DNA of 64,000 nt from Devosia sp. Root685 (GTDB lineage: Bacteria > Pseudomonadota > Alphaproteobacteria > Rhizobiales > Devosiaceae): contig NZ_LMHK01000003.1 in the NCBI RefSeq assembly GCF_001427875.1, positions 372,001 through 436,000 on the forward strand, written 5' to 3'. Shown one piece after another: positions 59,539-64,000 of the stretch (position 1 is its first letter; the number at the start of each line of letters is the position of its first letter). The notes below the pieces were generated by a model, which saw only the letters and a program-made list of their open reading frames with translations, was not told the DNA's origin and ran no database searches. The translations under genes were made by a program, and so were the position numbers.

Positions 59539-61986
59539 ATGGCGCCGGATCCACTCCGGAAGCATTGGAGATTCGCAGTTGCTGCGTGTGCTCCTTTAAC
59601 CCTGATGATGGCTGTCCCAGCCTTCGCGCAGGGCGCTTCCACGGCAAGTCTGGGCGGCATAGTTCCTGTCGCGGTCGTGATCGGCGCGGGCGGCTTTGCC
59701 CTTTTCGCGGTGACCGTGCTGCGCACGCTTTTGCGCGACGGACGTCTGGCCCAACGCCAGGCCAGGGGGCAGATCGCCGATCTCCGGGCCCTCGTCGACG
59801 ATTATGAAAATCTCATCGGCGGCAGCCGCGAGCTGACCGTCATCTGGCCCGAACAACCCGGCACGCCGCCGCGCCTTCTCGGTCAGGCCGCCGCGGTGCT
59901 GCCGCCGGGGCGCCAGCCGCAGAGCGTCCTGAATTTCGATACCTGGCTTTCGGGCAGCGAGGCCGACAATCTGGCGCAGCTGGTCGAAAAACTGCGGGTG
60001 GAAGGGCGTCCCTTCAATGCCAGCGTCAAGGCGCTCGACGGGCGGCTCATCCGCGCCACGGGCTGGCTCGCTGGTGGCGGCGCCGCCCTGCGCCTGCGCC
60101 CCGCCTTTCTCCAGCCCGACGCCGATCTGACTGAGCCGCTTGCCGGCAATGACCGGTCGAGCGTCCTCGCCTTGTTGCAGAATTCCAATGGGCCCGCTTT
60201 CCTCCGCGATGGGGCCGAGCGCCTGGTCTTTGCCAACCAGCCCTATCTCGACCTCTGCGAGAGCCTCGGTAAACCCGTCAATCCCGAAGCGCCGGCCGAA
60301 TTGCTCGACGCTAAACAATTGCGGACCCATCTCGCCCAATGCCGCGCCAGTACCGAGCCGGTGCGCCAGAAGGTATCTCTGGGCAAGGGCGGCGACTTCG
60401 AACTGGTCGAAGTGCCGGTGGCCGAGGGGCGCGCAGGCTATCTCAACCCGCTGAGCGGCAGCGAGGCCGGCGAGCCGAGCTTTGCCCATATCGCGGGCAT
60501 TATCGATGCGCTGGCGACCCCGATCGCCATTTTCAACGCGCGCCGCGAACTGATCCAGTTCAACCCCGCCTATGCCGCACTGTGGGATCTCGATCGTAAA
60601 TTCCTCACGCCCGGCCTCGACGAGCGCGCCATTCTCGATAAGCTGCGCACCGAGGGCATGCTCCCCAGCCAGGTCGATTATCACACCTGGCGGGCCAAAC
60701 ACCTCGAAAGCTACACGCGAAAAGCCCCGTTCGAGGCCGATCCCTGGCACCTGCCCGATGGCCGCACCATCAAGGTCATTTCGGCCCCGGCCGGATCGCA
60801 GGGCGGCGTGATCTACGTCTTTGAAGACCTCACCGAGCGTCTGGAACTGGAATCGGCCAACAAGGCCATGACCAATGTGCAGCGCGAAACCATCAATTCA
60901 CTCTCCGAAGCCGTTGCCGTGTTCGGCACCAATGGCCGACTGGCGCTCTCCAATCCGCGCCTCTCCGCGCTCTGGAAGCTGCCGATGAATACGCTCGGTG
61001 CCAATCCCCATATCGACCAGATCGCCGATGCTTCGGCGCAGGTCCTGCCCGATGGCGCAAAAATCTGGTCCGATCTCAAGCGCAATATCATCGATCTCAA
61101 CCCCACCCGCACCGACAAGGCCGGCCGCATCGAGCGCACCGACGGGCGCCTGCTTGATTATGCGACGACCCGCCTGCCCGACGGGCAGACCATGATGACC
61201 TTCCTCGATGTGACCGAAAGCGCGAGCTATTCAAAGGTCCTCAAGGAACGCAACGATGCGCTGGTCACCGCCGATCGGCTCAAGGACGCTTTCGTCGAGA
61301 ACGTTTCCTACGAACTGCGCAGCCCCCTGACCAATATCATCGGCTTTGCGGATCTGCTGGCCGGCACCGAGGGCGACAGTCTCAATGAGCGCCAAAAGGC
61401 CTATATCGAATATATCCGCGCTTCGTCGGTGACGCTGGGCGTTCTCATCGACAATATTCTCGATCTGGCGTCGGTCGATGCGGGCATTGCCGAACTCAAT
61501 CCCGAGCCGCTCAGTGTGCAAGGGCTGATCGACAAGGCACGGGCCGGCCTTTCGGCCAGTTTCCCCGAAGTCTCGGGCAATTCCACCAATCTCGTGGTCG
61601 AGGTCGAGCCGAACCTGCCCGAATTCATCGCCGACGGCACCCGCATCGTGCAGGTGCTTTACAATCTCCTCTCCAATGCGGCGCGCTTCTCTCCACCCGG
61701 TGGCGAAATCCGGCTGTCGGTATCGCACCGCGCCGATCGCATGCTTTTCATCATCGAGGATGAAGGTCCGGGCCTGACCGACGAATTGCGCTCGGCCATC
61801 CTGAGCCGGCTTGACACGCCGAGCGCCGGCGGGCGCCTCCGCGGCGCGGGGCTGGGGCTCTCCATCGTCCGCACCTTCGTCAATCTCCATGGCGGCACGA
61901 TTTCGGCCCAGCAGCGCGAGCCGCGCGGCAGCCGCATCACCGTCAACCTGCCGCGCGACAGCGCGCTTGCCGGCGTCGCCGAGTAG
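59539..61986 (+). CDS. divL: DivL, tyrosine-type cell-cycle pseudo-histidine kinase
   Basis: 815 residues. An N-terminal signal-anchor and second membrane helix (about 15-75), several PAS-like domains (about 180-290, 320-430, 440-560), then a HisKA-like domain whose H-box reads VSYELRSPLTNIIGFADLL: Tyr591 replaces the phospho-accepting His, the defining feature of Caulobacter DivL. The HATPase domain (NLLSNAARFSP, DEGPGL, GAGLGLSIV) is intact. In Caulobacter DivL binds DivK and controls CckA and thus CtrA. Position between ahcY and tsaE is as in other Rhizobiales. TAG stop abuts the tsaE ATG. Confidence 0.92.
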   Translation: MAPDPLRKHWRFAVAACAPLTLMMAVPAFAQGASTASLGGIVPVAVVIGAGGFALFAVTVLRTLLRDGRLAQRQARGQIADLRALVDDYENLIGGSRELTVIWPEQPGTPPRLLGQAAAVLPPGRQPQSVLNFDTWLSGSEADNLAQLVEKLRVEGRPFNASVKALDGRLIRATGWLAGGGAALRLRPAFLQPDADLTEPLAGNDRSSVLALLQNSNGPAFLRDGAERLVFANQPYLDLCESLGKPVNPEAPAELLDAKQLRTHLAQCRASTEPVRQKVSLGKGGDFELVEVPVAEGRAGYLNPLSGSEAGEPSFAHIAGIIDALATPIAIFNARRELIQFNPAYAALWDLDRKFLTPGLDERAILDKLRTEGMLPSQVDYHTWRAKHLESYTRKAPFEADPWHLPDGRTIKVISAPAGSQGGVIYVFEDLTERLELESANKAMTNVQRETINSLSEAVAVFGTNGRLALSNPRLSALWKLPMNTLGANPHIDQIADASAQVLPDGAKIWSDLKRNIIDLNPTRTDKAGRIERTDGRLLDYATTRLPDGQTMMTFLDVTESASYSKVLKERNDALVTADRLKDAFVENVSYELRSPLTNIIGFADLLAGTEGDSLNERQKAYIEYIRASSVTLGVLIDNILDLASVDAGIAELNPEPLSVQGLIDKARAGLSASFPEVSGNSTNLVVEVEPNLPEFIADGTRIVQVLYNLLSNAARFSPPGGEIRLSVSHRADRMLFIIEDEGPGLTDELRSAILSRLDTPSAGGRLRGAGLGLSIVRTFVNLHGGTISAQQREPRGSRITVNLPRDSALAGVAE

Positions 61987-62412
61987 ATGGAACGCTTCCT
62001 GCCCGATGACGAGGCGACCCTCGCCTTTGGGCGGGAACTGGCAGGCCTGCTCGAACCGGGCGATATCGTCAGCCTTGAGGGCGAACTCGGTGCCGGCAAA
62101 TCGGCTTTGGCCCGCGCCACCATCCGGGCGCTCGCCGGCGATCCCGATCTCGAAGTGCCTTCACCGACCTTTGCCCTGGTGCAGCCCTATGACACGCCGC
62201 GCGGGCAGGTGCTGCATGCCGATCTCTATCGCCTGGGGGATGCCGCCGAGGCCGACGAACTGGGCCTTCTCGATACGAGCGGCGGTTTCGTGCTGGTCGA
62301 ATGGGCCGAGCGCGCCGCCCATGTCGCCGCAGCGGCCACTATCGTCATTGCCCTTTCCATTCCGCCCGGCGGCTCGGGACGCAATCTGGTGATGACCCGC
62401 CGCGTGGGCTGA
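61987..62412 (+). CDS. tsaE: tRNA threonylcarbamoyladenosine biosynthesis ATPase TsaE
   Basis: 141 residues. P-loop LEGELGAGKSALAR (residues about 29-42), PSPTFALVQPYDT, LHADLYRL and VEWAERA are TsaE signatures. With TsaB and TsaD it makes the t6A37 modification in ANN-decoding tRNAs. Its ATG directly follows the divL TAG, so the pair is co-translated. Confidence 0.95.
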   Translation: MERFLPDDEATLAFGRELAGLLEPGDIVSLEGELGAGKSALARATIRALAGDPDLEVPSPTFALVQPYDTPRGQVLHADLYRLGDAAEADELGLLDTSGGFVLVEWAERAAHVAAAATIVIALSIPPGGSGRNLVMTRRVG

Positions 62413-62527
62413 CCCTCCGGCTTTGTCAGATATTTACCAAGCGTTCAATTGCGTATGTCCGGTAAGGAACTGGTCAATTCCGACCGCCTAGTATGACCCC
62501 AAGACCAGTATTGGTCCGTTCAGGCAT

Positions 62528-64000
62528 ATGGGCAGTATGGGTTTCGGCGGGGCAAATCAAAAGAACCGGGAATGGCGGCGGGCGAGCTTCCTGCCGGCCC
62601 TTTTTGCCTTCCTCGTGGTCATCACTGCCGGGCTTGTGCTGGACCGCCAGGCCGACACCATCAATCAGGAACGGGTGCGTGCCGAAGTTCTCGGACGCAT
62701 TTCCGTTATTCGCGCCAAGCTCGAAGGCCATGTCGCGAGCAATGTGCAATTGGTGCGGGGCCTCGTCTCGGTCATTTCGACCGAACCGGATATGAACCAG
62801 GCGCGTTTCGAGGCGCTGGTGGACAATCTCTTCGAAGCGGACAGCCAGCTGCGCTCGGTTGCCGCTGCGCCTGATCTGGTCATTCGCATGACCTATCCGC
62901 TCAAGGGCAATGAGAAGGCCATCGGCCTCGATTATCGCCAGACACCCAATCAGTGGGACGCAGTGCAGCAGGTGCTGTTCACCGGCAAGATGGTGCTGGC
63001 CGGCCCGGTCGACCTCGTCCAGGGCGGACAGGGCTTTGTTGGCCGCTTCCCGGTCTACACCACCGAAGATGGCTGGCGAAAATTCTGGGGCGTCGTGTCC
63101 GCCGTCATCGACACCGACCGGCTCTATAAGGATAGCGGCCTTTACGACGCATCGGTCGCCGATCTCGATATTTCCATTACCGGCCAGGACAGCCTCGGCC
63201 GCCACGGCAAACTCTTTTATGGCGAAAGCCTGGGCGGACGCCAGCCGGTTCTCGCCAATGTCACCTTGCCCAGCGGCAGCTGGCAGATCGCCGCCGTGCC
63301 CAGGGATGGCTGGTATTCGGGCACGACCGGCCAATGGCTGATGCGCGCCGCGATCATCTTTGCCGGCTGCCTCATCCTTCTGCCCTTCATCATCGCCGGC
63401 CGCATGATCAGCCAGCGGCACGACTATATCGGCCTCTTGCGGATGCGCGAGGCAGCGCTGACCCAACAGACCCAGCGGCTGAACCTGGCCCTCGAAACCT
63501 CCAAGGTCGGGCTCTGGGAATTGGATCTCGCCTCGGGCGAGGAAGTCTGGGACGCGCGCACCAACGAGATTTACGGCATGTCGGGCGATGCCGGCGGGCG
63601 CACGCATGACCATTGGCAAAAGGTCGTGCACCCCGAGGATCAGGCCAGAGCCGAGGCCGAATTCCGCCAGTCCATCGTCAATGGCCGTTATGAATCGGAT
63701 TATCGCGTCATCCTGCCCGACGGCACGCTGCGCCACATCCGCTCCATCGCCGTGCTCGCCGAAGCATCGGGCGAGGTCCAGCGGGTCATGGGCATCAATT
63801 GGGACGTGACCGCCGATGTGGCGCTGAACGAAGACCTGCGCCGCGCCAAGGCGCTGACCGAAGCGCGCAATTCCGAGCTCGAAGCGGCGCGTGTGCGCAT
63901 CGAACACAATGCCCTCCATGATAGCCTGACGGGCCTGCCCAACCGGCGCTATCTCGACGAGATGCTGCGCGGCAATGCCGCCGGGGGTTTTGACGCCTCC
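62528..64000 (+). CDS. CHASE-PAS-GGDEF diguanylate cyclase, cut by window end
   Basis: 491 residues are visible and the frame is still open at 64000. From the ATG at 62528: first membrane helix (about 20-40), a CHASE extracellular sensor (about 60-230; SVIRAKLEGHVASNVQLVRGL and GLDYRQTPNQW), second helix (about 275-300), a PAS domain (about 320-430; VGLWELDLASGEEVWD) and the opening of a GGDEF domain (HDSLTGLPNRRYLDEML). The catalytic loop is beyond the window, so activity cannot be judged; an EAL domain could follow. Short inverted repeat GACCA/TGGTC at 62503-62516 lies upstream. Confidence 0.88.
   Translation, partial: MGSMGFGGANQKNREWRRASFLPALFAFLVVITAGLVLDRQADTINQERVRAEVLGRISVIRAKLEGHVASNVQLVRGLVSVISTEPDMNQARFEALVDNLFEADSQLRSVAAAPDLVIRMTYPLKGNEKAIGLDYRQTPNQWDAVQQVLFTGKMVLAGPVDLVQGGQGFVGRFPVYTTEDGWRKFWGVVSAVIDTDRLYKDSGLYDASVADLDISITGQDSLGRHGKLFYGESLGGRQPVLANVTLPSGSWQIAAVPRDGWYSGTTGQWLMRAAIIFAGCLILLPFIIAGRMISQRHDYIGLLRMREAALTQQTQRLNLALETSKVGLWELDLASGEEVWDARTNEIYGMSGDAGGRTHDHWQKVVHPEDQARAEAEFRQSIVNGRYESDYRVILPDGTLRHIRSIAVLAEASGEVQRVMGINWDVTADVALNEDLRRAKALTEARNSELEAARVRIEHNALHDSLTGLPNRRYLDEMLRGNAAGGFDAS

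Overview
The window looks like a chromosomal segment of a GC-rich alphaproteobacterium of the order Hyphomicrobiales (Rhizobiales), possibly near Devosia. The order-level call rests on a pckA-chvI-chvG-hprK-EIIA-HPr block, the alphaproteobacterial cell-cycle factors GcrA and DivL, argD-argF-hslO synteny, and families of dispersed palindromic repeats. The genus is a guess. No rRNA, tRNA, transposase, prophage or CRISPR array was seen.

Layout. 1-4304: the tail of a LysR regulator, a possible operon (amidohydrolase, sugar isomerase, PAS-GGDEF diguanylate cyclase) and a small secreted protein in AT-richer DNA. 4429-11983: an RpiR regulator divergent from an N-formylglutamate amidohydrolase-like enzyme, an ethanolamine-type permease, a glutamine-synthetase-like ligase, an aldehyde dehydrogenase and an iron alcohol dehydrogenase. 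I read this as a gamma-glutamylation route for an amino alcohol. 12210-14752: hexuronate genes (fructuronate reductase-like enzyme and KDG kinase). 14918-21539: PPK2 divergent from PhoR, gamma-carbonic anhydrase, SelO, a HAD phosphatase and a SleB-type cell wall hydrolase with a CtrA-type box upstream. 21801-27601: pckA, chvI/chvG, hprK, EIIA and HPr, linking envelope stress, gluconeogenesis and regulatory PTS.

27927-43292: a VOC protein, DUF924, M29 aminopeptidase, a 38-residue membrane peptide, a beta-barrel OMP, an ABC exporter with a leader region, an AT-rich orphan gene, polA, cfa, a TetR-SGNH hydrolase pair and an ACP-ketosynthase pair. 43451-48791: a pRiA4b ORF-3 family protein, gcrA, argD, argF and hslO. 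48909-52969: a LuxR/LuxI quorum-sensing pair followed at once by a processive family 2 glycosyltransferase and a DUF2937 protein. 53058-64000: ahcY, two tandem chemoreceptors, divL (with Tyr in place of the phospho-accepting His), tsaE and a CHASE-PAS-GGDEF protein cut by the window end.

Cell-cycle control is a theme: GcrA and DivL are both encoded here, GANTC sites cluster upstream of both genes, and CtrA-like TTAA-N7-TTAA boxes lie upstream of the cell wall hydrolase and between gcrA and argD. Small-molecule signalling is another: two diguanylate cyclases, one AHL synthase and two chemoreceptors.
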